From positions 1 to 60,277 of the forward strand of contig NZ_ACEP01000112.1 in NCBI RefSeq assembly GCF_000173975.1: a stretch of 60,277 bases of DNA, given 5' to 3'. The DNA is from Anaerobutyricum hallii DSM 3353. Its GTDB lineage: Bacteria > Bacillota > Clostridia > Lachnospirales > Lachnospiraceae. Under the pieces are notes generated by a model. The model searched no databases, was not told where the DNA came from, and saw only the letters and a program-made list of their open reading frames with translations. Below, in pieces: positions 8,897-18,367 of the stretch (the stretch's first letter is position 1; each line of letters starts with the position of its first letter). Position numbers and translations under genes: made by a program.

Positions 8897-10057
8897 CTAT
8901 AAATATCTTTCCAACCGTTCTTCCACCGTATTTTTCATCTTTTCTATTACTTCCTCGCACCAGCTTTTTTCCAGACCTGCCTGCATCCCCACCGCCAGCA
9001 GTTCCTTTTTCCCTGGACTTCTTCCATTACCATCTACCATTGTGGTATGCTCTCCATAATAAGTATTGCTGAAAGTAAGGTCATACGCAGGACTCAATCG
9101 CCATCCCTTTTTCATTTCATCGTACAAATATGTGAAATTCTTAGAATGATCATCCCTATTATGTGCAAACACATTAAAGCACATTCTGCGAAACATCTCT
9201 CTTACATCAGCTTCATTATCTCTCGTCAAAATCTTAGTCAATTTCATAAGGCTATGATAATCCAGGCTCGGCTGTTCAAAATCCAGCTCCAACAATGCCG
9301 CTGCTGTTAACATATGAATCCTCTTTTTCTTATTTCCTGCTTTTACTTTTGTTCCTATTCCATCTACTATTCTTTCTCTGTCAAAACGCTTAATACCAAA
9401 ATAGCCTTTGCATTTCTTTGATGGAAAAAGCCGCACTTCCGTCATATCAATTCCACACGCTTTCGCACATAAAGCATACTCATACTCCATCCCTCCTGCA
9501 TCCTGACCGTCTACATGAGCTGGGAACTTTATAATCCAGTCTTCTCCATCAATTTCCGTCATAATCTTAGGTCTGGCACCTCCACTGGTTCCTCCCAGCA
9601 GATACAACTCATCCAATTTTTCTGAATACTCTGTATTCAATATCTTCTGGCACTGTAATGCTAAATCATCTAAATCATATCCCTGCGGCTCAAAAGAAAA
9701 ATGTTCCTCCGGCCGATACGTCAATGCTCCCATTCCATACTGTCCCACAATCGCCAAACGATTCAGCATTGTCATTTCTTCTGGCTTCATTCCTTTTTTC
9801 CGCAACATACGATTCAATAATAAATTACCCCACCCATCAGGAAGACTATCCCCAAAAACACCAAATAAACCGCCGAAATACTCTTTTGTTGGTATAAAAA
9901 CCTGCTCCTTTAACGGCAAAGAAAAAGGACTAATAGAAAATCCTGTTTCCAGCCATTCCTCACTGTACTCAAATGCAATCTTTCTTCCTGCCATTAACGC
10001 CAGATTTCCAACTACTTTTCCATCATATAAAACTTGTAGTGTTCCGTTTTCTTTCAT
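8897..10057 (-). CDS. hipA: HipA-family serine/threonine kinase toxin
   Basis: About 386 residues from the ATG that follows GGAGGTTATTG; the longer open frame upstream lies inside the antitoxin gene. HipA proteins are Ser/Thr kinases; E. coli HipA inactivates glutamyl-tRNA synthetase and produces persisters. N-terminal couple domain (LQVLYDGKVVGNLAL), the GVFGDSLPDGWG stretch and the Gly-rich LGGTSGGARPK loop are present. The catalytic HNRDDHSKNF is near residues 299-308 and the metal-binding SPAYDLTFS follows. All key kinase residues look intact. It overlaps the hipB gene by 35 bp. Confidence 0.92.
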   Translation of the reverse strand: MKENGTLQVLYDGKVVGNLALMAGRKIAFEYSEEWLETGFSISPFSLPLKEQVFIPTKEYFGGLFGVFGDSLPDGWGNLLLNRMLRKKGMKPEEMTMLNRLAIVGQYGMGALTYRPEEHFSFEPQGYDLDDLALQCQKILNTEYSEKLDELYLLGGTSGGARPKIMTEIDGEDWIIKFPAHVDGQDAGGMEYEYALCAKACGIDMTEVRLFPSKKCKGYFGIKRFDRERIVDGIGTKVKAGNKKKRIHMLTAAALLELDFEQPSLDYHSLMKLTKILTRDNEADVREMFRRMCFNVFAHNRDDHSKNFTYLYDEMKKGWRLSPAYDLTFSNTYYGEHTTMVDGNGRSPGKKELLAVGMQAGLEKSWCEEVIEKMKNTVEERLERYL

Positions 10058-10325
10058 CAATAACCTCCTGAATATTCCGATATGGAACCTGTGTAAATAA
10101 CTCACGAAGTTCATCTGCCATATCCAACGCCATCGCCAGCTTCGTAAGCGACAACAATGAAATCTTCCCCGTAGCCTCAAACCTCTTCACAGAACCATAA
10201 CTCACCCCACTCATACGAGAAAGTTCCTCCTGCGAAATCTTTCTCCTCCGCCTAATATTCCGCACCCTCTGCGCCAGCTTCATATCAAGTTCTTCCGCCG
10301 TTTCCCAAACCAACGCCTCCATCAA
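10023..10325 (-). CDS. hipB: HipB-like XRE antitoxin and autoregulator
   Basis: 100 residues with a Cro/CI helix-turn-helix at about 16-72 (RRRRKISQEELSRMSGVSYGSVKRFE). In HipBA pairs this protein binds and neutralizes HipA and represses the operon. The 3' end overlaps hipA by 35 bp, ensuring coupled translation. The residues after about 85 are probably the HipA-contacting tail. Two identical 16-bp palindromes about 90 and 130 bp upstream are candidate operators. Confidence 0.88.
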   Translation of the reverse strand: MMEALVWETAEELDMKLAQRVRNIRRRRKISQEELSRMSGVSYGSVKRFEATGKISLLSLTKLAMALDMADELRELFTQVPYRNIQEVIDERKRNTTSFI

Positions 10326-10413
10326 TGTATCTCCTTTTCTCGCTCCACTATTCTATACTCAATCTTGTTTGTGCTCAATCTTATTCATATTTTTATATTT
10401 ATCCTCATTTTTC

Positions 10414-10470
10414 AGATAATATATTATCTAAAATCTCCGTTTTTAAGCTATTTTAGATAATATATTATCT
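10414..10470. promoter_or_regulatory. two identical 16-bp palindromes, candidate HipB operators
   Basis: AGATAATATATTATCT occurs at 10414-10429 and again at 10455-10470, both perfect palindromes, centres 41 bp apart (about four helical turns). The flanks are similar too (TCTAAAAT, ATTTTAGA), making the whole unit roughly symmetric. It lies upstream of the hipBA operon, the expected place for tandem antitoxin operators. A short direct repeat CTCAATCTT occurs nearer hipB (about 10357 and 10376). Confidence 0.6.
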
Positions 10471-10702
10471 ATTATTTTATAACTAGCTTACCTCTTTAAA
10501 AATAATATGTCAAGAAGGCAAAAATTTATTCCAGCATTAAAGTCAAAAACTCTTTACCTTGATTTTTTTCATCTTAAAACCAGTGTATTTCACTTATTAT
10601 TTTCGTCCTAAAATATATATTCAAATATTTGAATATATATTTTTCATACTTTTCTTATCAATTCGCCCAAAACATAAATTCTGACTGTTCTTCAACTTCC
10701 AA

Positions 10703-10840
10703 AGACAGCTCTCAGTAAATAAAATAACCTATATTTGTGGCCTCGGAGCAAGGTTTGGATACGAGCGTGTGTAAGCGAGTATTCAAACCGCAGCGACTAA
10801 AGTCACAAATATAGGTTGTTTTATTTACTGAGAGCGTCTC
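10703..10840. repeat. R1 hairpin element, copy B
   Basis: Arms 10708-10739 and 10804-10835 are reverse complements with a single difference in 32 nt; pairing continues outward (AGAC with GTCT). The core (10740-10803) read on the minus strand contains TTTAGTCGC, TTTGAATACTCGC, CGCTCGTATCCAAA and CTTGCTCCGAG. The arm sequence is unrelated to copy A or C. It sits about 35 bp past the stop codon of the ABC exporter operon, so it could act as its 3' end. The remaining bases of 10326-10872 are AT-rich and gene-free. Confidence 0.85.
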
Positions 10841-10872
10841 CTTGCCTGCGGCAAACCAGAATTCAAACTCTA

Positions 10873-12738
10873 TTATGCAGCTTCTTCAAACTGTGAATTA
10901 TACAATTGAGCATAGAATCCACCTTTCGCAAGTAACTCCTCATGATTTCCCTGTTCGATAATATCTCCATCTTTCATCACAAGAATCACATCTGCATTTT
11001 TAATCGTAGACAATCTATGCGCGATTACAAAACTCGTTCTGCCTTCCATAAGATTATCCATCGCCTTTTGGATAAGAGCCTCTGTACGAGTATCTACAGA
11101 AGATGTTGCCTCATCAAGAATCATTACCTTGCTGTCTGCCAAAATAGCTCTTGCGATAGTAAGGAGCTGTTTCTGTCCCTGAGACACATTACTTGCATCT
11201 TCATTAAGTTCCATGTTGTAACCGCCTGGAAGTGTTCGGATAAAGCTGTCTGCATGAGCTGCTTTTGCTGCCTCGATAACTTCTTCATCTGTTGCATCCA
11301 AACGTCCATAACGGATATTTTCCATAATAGTTCCTTTATAGAGCCATGTATCCTGTAACACCATTCCAAATGCTTTACGAAGATCACGTCTGTTATAATC
11401 ACGAACATCATGATTATCTAAAAGAATCTGACCACTATTTACATCATAGAAACGCATAAGCAGTTTCACCATTGTTGTTTTTCCTGCACCGGTAGGCCCG
11501 ACAATTGCGATTTTCTGACCCGGCTTTACGTCTACAGAAAAATCGTTGATAATCGTCTGATTTGGATTGTAGCCAAAATTCACATGAAAGAATTTCACTT
11601 CTCCTGTTACGTTTTCTACAGATACCGCTCCCTCGTGTTCCTGATCTTCTTCCTCTTCTTCTAAGAATTCAAATACTCTCTCGGAGGCTGCTGTCATGGA
11701 CTGTACCTGATTGATAACCTGAGCAATCTGCTGGATTGGCTGTGTAAAGTTCTTTACATACTGAATAAATGCCTGAATATCACCGACACCAATCGTTCCT
11801 CTAATTGCTAACAGTCCACCGGAAATAGCAACTCCGGCATACCCAAGGTTTCCGACAAATGCCATGATTGGCTGCATTAAACCTGACAAAAACTGAGATT
11901 TCCATGCGGATTCATATAAGACTCCATTGGTTTCATCAAATGTTTTTACCATATCTTTTTCTTTGTTAAATGCTTTAATGACCAGATGACCACCATAACT
12001 TTCTTCTACCTGTCCATTAATATGTCCAAGATATTCCTGCTGTGTGCGGAAATATTTCTGAGAAAACTTTACGACTGTAGACATTAAGATTGCCGATACC
12101 GGTAAAATGATAAATGCAATTAATGTCATTAACGGTGAAATGGTGAGCATCATTACAACGACACCAATAAGCGTTGCTGTTGAAGTAATAACCTGCGTTA
12201 CACTCTGGTTTAATCCCTGACCTAATGTATCTACATCGTTGGTGATTCTTGAAAGAACTTCACCATAAGTACGACTTTCAAAGTACTTCATCGGCATACG
12301 GTTAATTTTCTCCGAGATTTCTTTTCGAAGGCGGTAACATATTTTCTGTGTTACGCCTGTCATAATCCATCCCTGTAAAAAGTTAAACACTGTACTTGTC
12401 AGATACAATCCTAAAGTAAGCAAAAGGATCTTTCCGATACGGGTAAAATCAATCCCGCCTGTTCCGGCAATCTTTTTCATCAGGCCTTCGGCCAGCGCAG
12501 TAGTTGCCTTTCCCATAACCTTTGGTCCAGCTACTGAAAATACTGTAGATATTGCCGCAAAAATCATTACCGCAAGAATCGCAAATTTATAATTTCCAAT
12601 ATAGCGAATGAGTTTCTTAAAAGAACCACTGAAGTTCTTTGCCTTCTCTCCACCTTGCATCATTCTTCTTCCGCCACCCATCGGGCCACGACCCCCCATT
12701 GGGCCTCTGTTTGATGTTCCTGCTTTATTTTCAGCCAT
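10873..12738 (-). CDS. ABC exporter, canonical half of a heterodimer
   Basis: 621 residues: six-helix transmembrane domain (about 50-340) followed by the ATPase. Walker A GPTGAGKTT is near residue 411, the signature reads VSQGQKQ instead of SGGQ, Walker B ends LDEATSSVD with the catalytic Glu, and the switch His is in IAHRLSTI. The N-terminus has a Gly/Met/Arg-rich stretch. It starts one base after the stop of the upstream ABC gene, with a GGAGG overlapping that stop. The pair forms a heterodimeric multidrug-type exporter (BmrCD/TM287-288 style) in which this subunit supplies the catalytic Glu. Confidence 0.93.
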   Translation of the reverse strand: MAENKAGTSNRGPMGGRGPMGGGRRMMQGGEKAKNFSGSFKKLIRYIGNYKFAILAVMIFAAISTVFSVAGPKVMGKATTALAEGLMKKIAGTGGIDFTRIGKILLLTLGLYLTSTVFNFLQGWIMTGVTQKICYRLRKEISEKINRMPMKYFESRTYGEVLSRITNDVDTLGQGLNQSVTQVITSTATLIGVVVMMLTISPLMTLIAFIILPVSAILMSTVVKFSQKYFRTQQEYLGHINGQVEESYGGHLVIKAFNKEKDMVKTFDETNGVLYESAWKSQFLSGLMQPIMAFVGNLGYAGVAISGGLLAIRGTIGVGDIQAFIQYVKNFTQPIQQIAQVINQVQSMTAASERVFEFLEEEEEDQEHEGAVSVENVTGEVKFFHVNFGYNPNQTIINDFSVDVKPGQKIAIVGPTGAGKTTMVKLLMRFYDVNSGQILLDNHDVRDYNRRDLRKAFGMVLQDTWLYKGTIMENIRYGRLDATDEEVIEAAKAAHADSFIRTLPGGYNMELNEDASNVSQGQKQLLTIARAILADSKVMILDEATSSVDTRTEALIQKAMDNLMEGRTSFVIAHRLSTIKNADVILVMKDGDIIEQGNHEELLAKGGFYAQLYNSQFEEAA

Positions 12739-12739
12739 T

Positions 12740-15184
12740 TTACTTACCTCCTTTCTTATGTTTTAACTTCTTGTCATCAGACTTTTCCTTTAATTTGTTA
12801 TTTTCTTTCTCATCAATTTTTGTAGAAAGGATTTCTTTCTTATTTGTTTCCTTCTCTGCTTTTTCTTCTGCCAAACCTAATTTCTCAAGTCCAAGCTCCT
12901 TTTCAGAAAGCTGTGACTTAGCAATCTGAAGATATACCTCACAGTTTTTCAGCAGTTCTTCATGTGTTCCTTTTCCAACAATCTTTCCATCATCCAAAAC
13001 AAGAATCTGATCTGCATGTAAAATCGTGCTGACTCTCTGCGCTACAATTACGATAGATGCATCCTGCACCTTTTCATTTAATTCCTTACGAAGTGCTGCA
13101 TCTGTCTTCATATCAAGTGCGGAAAAGCTATCGTCAAATACAAGTACTTTTGCCTTTTTCGCAATCGCTCTTGCAATCGCAAGACGCTGTTTCTGTCCAC
13201 CAGATACATTACTTCCGCCCTGGGCAATCGGACTGTCGTATTTTTCTTTTTTCGTCTCAATAAATTCTGTCGCCTGGGCAATTTCTGCTGCTTCTTTTAT
13301 ATCCTCATCTGTCGCATCTGCTTTTCCAAATCGCAGGTTAGAAGCGATTGTTCCTGAGAAAAGAACACCTTTCTGTGGCACAAATCCGATTTCCTCTCGG
13401 AGTTCTTCCATAGAAATCCGGCGAATATCTTTGCCATCTAATGTAATCTGTCCACCTGTCACATCATAAAATCTTGGAATCAGATTAACCAGCGTAGACT
13501 TTCCACAGCCGGTACTTCCGATAATTGCCGTTGTCTTGCCTGGCTCCACTTTAAAATCAATATCAGAAAGCACGTTATGTTCTGCTCCCGGATACTTGAA
13601 ATCTACATGTGAGAATTCCAGAACACCTTTATGCTCCTTAAGCGTTTCTGGCTTCTTCACATTCTGAACAGAAGCTTCTGTCTTAAGAACTTCATCAATA
13701 CGATCTGCTGCAACACCCGCTCTTGGTACCATAATAGACATCGCTGTCATCATAAGAAATGCCATAACGATCTGCATTGCATAAGTAATAAACGCTGTCA
13801 TCGCACCAACCTGTAACGTACCCGCATCAATTTTTTGTGCGGAAACCCATGTGATTAGAATGGTAACACTGTACATGATAAACATCATTCCCGGCATCAT
13901 AAACGTCATAATACGGTTTGTAAAAAGCTGCGTACCTGTCAACTTTTTATTCGCTTCATCAAAACGCTCTTCCTCTGTTTTCTCTCTGCCAAATGCACGA
14001 ATAACAGAAAGTCCTGTTAAAATCTCTCTGGAAACAAGGTTAAGACCATCTACTAATGTCTGCATAATTTTGAACTTCGGCATCGCTATCGAAACAAGCA
14101 GCATAACAAATCCGAGAATCACAACAACCGCAAGAGCAATAATCCATTCCATTCCTGCTCCGGTCTGATACACTTTAATAATTCCACCAATTCCGATAAT
14201 CGGTGCATACAAAAGAAGTCTCAGCATAACTGCTGTAACCATCTGAATCTGCTGAATATCGTTTGTACTTCTTGTAATAAGAGATGCTGTAGAAAAACGG
14301 TTCATTTCCGCATTTGAAAATCCCATAACCTTTTTATAGATTTTTCCTCGCAAATCCCTGCCAATACTCGCACCTACCTTAGAAGCAAGAAAACCGACTC
14401 CAATCGCCGCTACCAGAATCATAAATGCAATTCCAAGCATACGGCCGCCTTCTTTCCAGAGATAATCTGTCTGTATCTTATCGATATCTACTCCTGCAGC
14501 TTTATCACATTTTGTCGCATAGGCAACACCTGTAGAAAATAAAGTACTCTCTCCAATATCATTCATTTTCTTTTCGATTTCTTCTCTGGACTTCTGGATA
14601 TCTTTGGCACTCATCATTCCTGTCTGCTTCATCTGATACAGCATTGGGCGCACATCAACGTAAATAACCTTTTTCCCGTTATCATCTTCCTCCTGAAAGC
14701 TTTTAAACTTCATGTTGAGCATCTTTCCAATCTCATCGACACTCATATCATCTATTTTATCCTTCATCGGAGCCATCGCAGGATTCGAAGCAATCGAATT
14801 CTTAATCATCTTCTTAAACTGCGATTCTTTTACATTTGACATGTTATGATTTAAGAAAATCGCTGTAAGAAATGTATCATCTAACTGATCCAGCTTCTCC
14901 TCATCCTCCGCCTTGCAAATGTAATACTCACCTTTTTTCTCATAAGTATCTTTCCATATTTTCTTCTCTTTCGAAGTCATATACAACTGCGAAATCTCAT
15001 ACTCATCCTCCGTCATTTTCACAGGAAGAATATGCTCCACACCTTTATTCTGAATTCCCACATCAATGATATCTGACGTATACTGCGGCAGCGACAAATC
15101 GCCAAACGCCTGCACAATAAGCAACAGCACAATCGCAACGATCATATACCAGTATGGGGCCATATTTTTAAATATTTTTGTCAT
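12740..15184 (-). CDS. ABC exporter, degenerate half of a heterodimer, with large external insert
   Basis: 814 residues, far longer than the usual 580. TM1 (about 12-28) is followed by a charged extracellular region of about 200 residues before TM2 (GIAFMILVAAIGVGFLA). A Lys/Glu-rich C-terminal tail follows the ATPase. Walker A is GSTGCGKST (about 555) and the signature is VSGGQKQR. Walker B reads VFDDSFSALD, with Asp in place of the catalytic Glu, and the switch His is Gln (AQRVSTI). This is the expected non-catalytic site of heterodimeric exporters. It lies in the MarR / kinase-like / ABC / ABC cluster. Substrate unknown. Confidence 0.93.
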   Translation of the reverse strand: MTKIFKNMAPYWYMIVAIVLLLIVQAFGDLSLPQYTSDIIDVGIQNKGVEHILPVKMTEDEYEISQLYMTSKEKKIWKDTYEKKGEYYICKAEDEEKLDQLDDTFLTAIFLNHNMSNVKESQFKKMIKNSIASNPAMAPMKDKIDDMSVDEIGKMLNMKFKSFQEEDDNGKKVIYVDVRPMLYQMKQTGMMSAKDIQKSREEIEKKMNDIGESTLFSTGVAYATKCDKAAGVDIDKIQTDYLWKEGGRMLGIAFMILVAAIGVGFLASKVGASIGRDLRGKIYKKVMGFSNAEMNRFSTASLITRSTNDIQQIQMVTAVMLRLLLYAPIIGIGGIIKVYQTGAGMEWIIALAVVVILGFVMLLVSIAMPKFKIMQTLVDGLNLVSREILTGLSVIRAFGREKTEEERFDEANKKLTGTQLFTNRIMTFMMPGMMFIMYSVTILITWVSAQKIDAGTLQVGAMTAFITYAMQIVMAFLMMTAMSIMVPRAGVAADRIDEVLKTEASVQNVKKPETLKEHKGVLEFSHVDFKYPGAEHNVLSDIDFKVEPGKTTAIIGSTGCGKSTLVNLIPRFYDVTGGQITLDGKDIRRISMEELREEIGFVPQKGVLFSGTIASNLRFGKADATDEDIKEAAEIAQATEFIETKKEKYDSPIAQGGSNVSGGQKQRLAIARAIAKKAKVLVFDDSFSALDMKTDAALRKELNEKVQDASIVIVAQRVSTILHADQILVLDDGKIVGKGTHEELLKNCEVYLQIAKSQLSEKELGLEKLGLAEEKAEKETNKKEILSTKIDEKENNKLKEKSDDKKLKHKKGGK

Positions 15185-15281
15185 TCTTTATGTCCTCCAA
15201 CTACTTTTTGTCAAAACAATTTTACTCTGACTACTATGTTCATCAAAAATCAGCATCGTTTATTATTATACTTTCCAATGC

Positions 15282-15887
15282 CTACTCGTTCATCCTCTTC
15301 AATAAAATCTCTGAGCACTCCTCCAAAGAAAACTTCGCTGTATCAAGAACCAGATCATAGTTCTTCTCGTCCTTCCAGTCCTTTTTCGTCCAGAACTTAA
15401 AATACTTTTCCCTGCCCCAATCCTTTCTGTCCATTAAACGACGTGCCTTCTGCATCGTGTCTACATTTTCCTTATCAAAAATGCGCTGTACCCTCTTCTC
15501 CTTATCACTACAGCGAACAAAAACTGTCACAACATCTTCGCAGGATTTCAAAATTTCTGTAGAACATCTTCCGATAAAAACCGCCGGACCTTCTGCATGA
15601 AGATTCTTGATTGTCTCTTTCATTCCATAAAAAATCTCATTAATTTTCGCCATATTTTCATACTGATTATAGCCTGCCATCATCGCAATATTATAGAGAA
15701 AACTTCCTACTTTATTCTCGTCAAACTCCTTAAGAGTTGCAATCTCTATGCCATATCCTTTCGCGGCCTCAATCAGCAACTGTCCATCATAGTAAGGAAT
15801 CTGTGCCTCTTTCGCGATGCGAATTCCGATATCCCGTCCTCCGCTGCCAAATTCCCTTTCTATTGCCACTGACTTCATATACTGCAT
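15282..15887 (-). CDS. cytidylate kinase-like family protein
   Basis: 201 residues. The N-terminus IEREFGSGGRDIG (about 9-21) is the variant P-loop of the cytidylate-kinase-like family common in Clostridia. Later come the lid-like RCSDKEKRVQRI and GRCSTEIL segments. Members probably phosphorylate a nucleotide or small molecule with ATP, but their substrate is not established. The gene lies between the MarR regulator and the ABC exporter genes on the same strand (gaps 163 and 97 bp), so it may be co-regulated. Either of two nearby Met codons could start it. Confidence 0.82.
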   Translation of the reverse strand: MQYMKSVAIEREFGSGGRDIGIRIAKEAQIPYYDGQLLIEAAKGYGIEIATLKEFDENKVGSFLYNIAMMAGYNQYENMAKINEIFYGMKETIKNLHAEGPAVFIGRCSTEILKSCEDVVTVFVRCSDKEKRVQRIFDKENVDTMQKARRLMDRKDWGREKYFKFWTKKDWKDEKNYDLVLDTAKFSLEECSEILLKRMNE

Positions 15888-16050
15888 TCCTTTCTTCTAA
15901 TCTGACTAACTCTTTGGTCATCATCTTCATCAATACTCCAAAAATTATCTAAAATTTCTCCCGGTCATTTTCCAGTGGCATTATCAGTCGATGCCATTAA
16001 AAATACTTCCTGTAAATGCTATCTGTAAATATTTCCGTAAAGTAATTCTG

Positions 16051-16485
16051 TTACTTTTGAAGTTCCTCATCCAGACTGCGAAGCATCTTCTGCATTATCT
16101 GGTTCATAAGTTCTTTCTCCTCATCCGTCACATAACGCATGACAACCTCTTTACATTCATTATGAACCTCCAGCATATTTTTCGCTGCTTCCACAGCCTT
16201 CTCAGTCAACTCAATGTGTCTCTTTCTGCGGTCATTCTCATCCTCTGTCAAAACGACAAAACCTTTCGCCCGTAAATTATCTACAGACTTTGAAATGTGT
16301 GCTTTGGATAAATTCTTCTCCTCCACAATATCTTTTGCTGTATCACCACATGGTGAATGATATAAAAATAAAAGAATCTCCAGTTCTACATTTCTCACTC
16401 CGTATTTCTGTGCAAACACCTCTGACTTTTTATCAAGAAGCTTACGCATCTTCATTCCACAGGTATTAATTAACGAATCCCGCAT
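16051..16485 (-). CDS. MarR-family transcriptional regulator
   Basis: 144 residues with a winged helix at about 30-105: CGDTAKDIVEEKNLSKAHISKSVDNL as the recognition region and DENDRRKRHIELT as the wing. MarR proteins are dimeric repressors released by small ligands. It is upstream of, and co-oriented with, the kinase-like and ABC exporter genes, a standard arrangement for autoregulated export systems. The 16486-16645 spacer contains the likely promoter and operator. Confidence 0.9.
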   Translation of the reverse strand: MRDSLINTCGMKMRKLLDKKSEVFAQKYGVRNVELEILLFLYHSPCGDTAKDIVEEKNLSKAHISKSVDNLRAKGFVVLTEDENDRRKRHIELTEKAVEAAKNMLEVHNECKEVVMRYVTDEEKELMNQIMQKMLRSLDEELQK

Positions 16486-16645
16486 AGTTTTATCCTCCTG
16501 TTATGTATCTTTTTCATATTCCTTAGGTTGCCTTTCGGCAATTAGTTCACTAACGAACTTGTTTGCATATAATAATCCTTTTCTTTCCAAATGTCAATGG
16601 TGAATTTTGAATTACCGAGCTGGCGAGGCAGACGAACTCCAGAAT

Positions 16646-17284
16646 TTACTTCATAAACTTGTCTATCGCCTCATTCAATGCTTCAATCGCCTCATCATCC
16701 CCCGTTTTTATCGCATCAACAATACAAGTTGACATATGTTCTTTCAATATAACCCGGCTAAGGCTCTTGACTGCGGCATCTACAGCGGCGAGCTGGATTA
16801 ACACTTCGCTGCAGTCTCTTCCAGATTCAATCATAATTTTTATAGACTTCATATGACCTATAATCCGGGCAATTCGGTTTAGTTCGTTTTTCACGATTTG
16901 GGGCGAATGGGTGTGTGTATGAGTGTAAACATTTCCGTTTGCATCTACATGGGTATGGGTATGCTGGCACACTGATGCCTCTCCTGATTTATGAGTATGC
17001 TGATTCACTGACAACTCTCCTGATTTATGAGTGTGCTGATTCACTGATGACTTTTCTGATTTACCAATATGTTGATGTTCTGACAATTCCTCATGCTTAT
17101 GAGAATGTCCTTCTTTATGTGTACTGTCATAGTGTACATTTCCTTGAATATCTTCCTGATTGTAAAAATTATTTCGATTTTTTATATATTCATTTTCTTG
17201 AATATGTATTTTCCCTATCTTTTTTGTTGTGTCATTTTTCTTATTATTTTCATTTCTATTATTTTGAATATGTTTATTTTCCAT
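16646..17284 (-). CDS. CsoR/FrmR-type metal-sensing repressor with His-rich N-terminal extension
   Basis: 212 residues, more than twice the family length (about 90). The C-terminal 85 residues are a normal CsoR/RcnR/FrmR domain: all-helical tetrameric DNA-binding repressor with ligand residues in GRDCSEVL, KEHMSTC and the following Cys (Cys-His-Cys, Cu(I)-type). The first 125 residues are hydrophilic and hold three copies of an HKSGE-type unit with QHTH, followed by THTHVDANGNVYTHTHTH. This adds well over a dozen His residues, presumably metal-binding. No target operon lies next to it: the next leftward genes are the MarR-exporter cluster. Confidence 0.85.
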   Translation of the reverse strand: MENKHIQNNRNENNKKNDTTKKIGKIHIQENEYIKNRNNFYNQEDIQGNVHYDSTHKEGHSHKHEELSEHQHIGKSEKSSVNQHTHKSGELSVNQHTHKSGEASVCQHTHTHVDANGNVYTHTHTHSPQIVKNELNRIARIIGHMKSIKIMIESGRDCSEVLIQLAAVDAAVKSLSRVILKEHMSTCIVDAIKTGDDEAIEALNEAIDKFMK

Positions 17285-17531
17285 TTTATCCTGCCTCGTA
17301 TTATTAAAATTTGTGGTAATTTTGAATTTTGTAATATCCAGAGAGATAGCAGAGAAGATTACAAAAATAAAATCAATGTATATAAGATTAATGTTATAAA
17401 ATCGTATAAAAGATATATTCCAGCAATTATTTTACTCATTGCAATAATATTATATGAAAATGATATTAAAAACGCCGCAATTTCATTACCGAATATAATA
17501 GATAAGTAATATCATTTTCTCATTGAAGTAT

Positions 17532-18131
17532 TTATAATCCAAATATCACAATCCGCTCTCTCATATCATTTCCCGGAAATAAATCTCTGCAATCTATTTC
17601 GTCTTCAAACATAAATTCATCTACGGTCATTAAATAAGAAATATATTCATCTGACGGATAATAAAACAGTAGTTTTATCTCTCTTGGTTTTTCGTAATAG
17701 GATTCTAGTATCCTGTGTATCACTTTTTGCAAAATTTCAAGTGAAAATGGGTTAAAGAAGTAAATTCTATCTACTTCTCTTGGTACAGAAAAGTATTCGG
17801 CATTTTCCGCTTTAAATGCTACTCTTCCTGCTGAAATGGCTTTTTCTTTGTTTTCTATTGCTTTATTGTAGATTCTCTCATCATATTCCACGCCGATGGA
17901 CCTGCATCTGGTCTGATAGGCAAGGAAAAAGTCTACACGGCCTTTTCCACACCCGTAATCAAGAAGTGTATTGCCTTTTCTTATGATTCCTGTGTTTGCC
18001 AGCCTTTCTAATACAGAATATGGCGTTGGTTCATAGGGATAATAATATTGTCCTGCATTGGAATCATCGCGTCCCATTGTATGGATTTTCAGTAGTTTAT
18101 CCCATTTATTTTCATATATATCTTCTTTCAT
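17532..18131 (-). CDS. class I SAM-dependent methyltransferase
   Basis: 199 residues. Motif I LLDYGCGKGRVDFFLA (about 57-72) binds S-adenosylmethionine, the acidic residue ending strand 2 is in GVEYDERIY, and the post-II motif IYFFNPFS follows. The FNPF resembles the NPPF/DPPY-type catalytic loops of N-methyltransferases. It is a single gene with no functional partner nearby. Substrate unknown. Confidence 0.82.
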   Translation of the reverse strand: MKEDIYENKWDKLLKIHTMGRDDSNAGQYYYPYEPTPYSVLERLANTGIIRKGNTLLDYGCGKGRVDFFLAYQTRCRSIGVEYDERIYNKAIENKEKAISAGRVAFKAENAEYFSVPREVDRIYFFNPFSLEILQKVIHRILESYYEKPREIKLLFYYPSDEYISYLMTVDEFMFEDEIDCRDLFPGNDMRERIVIFGL

Positions 18132-18367
18132 TTTTTATTTGCCCCTTTTTTTATTTTTCTCTTATATTCTCCTATTTTCTTTCATTTTCTTTCTCAGAAT
18201 ATTTCCTGTGATTCTCAATTAGTCTACCATAATCCCACTTCTAATCCAATCTTCCAAAATAGAAATTCATATTTTTTAAATAGAATATCAAATGTCATTC
18301 TTTTTTCTAAAATGCTAAACTCCAATCAAGTTAAGAAACACGCAAATAAAAAAAGAGGAGAGGAAAA

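Noticed and set aside
13026-14168. Several open frames antisense to the ABC exporter
   Set aside because: Shadows of a gene with strong family motifs on the other strand.
16975-17065. Regular repeats of about 42 bp, possible CRISPR
   Set aside because: They encode the HKSGE/QHTH units of the CsoR-type protein in frame; there are no spacers.
17093-17509. 138-codon frame antisense to the CsoR-type gene
   Set aside because: Hydrophobic only because it is antisense to a hydrophilic repeat region; no start signals.
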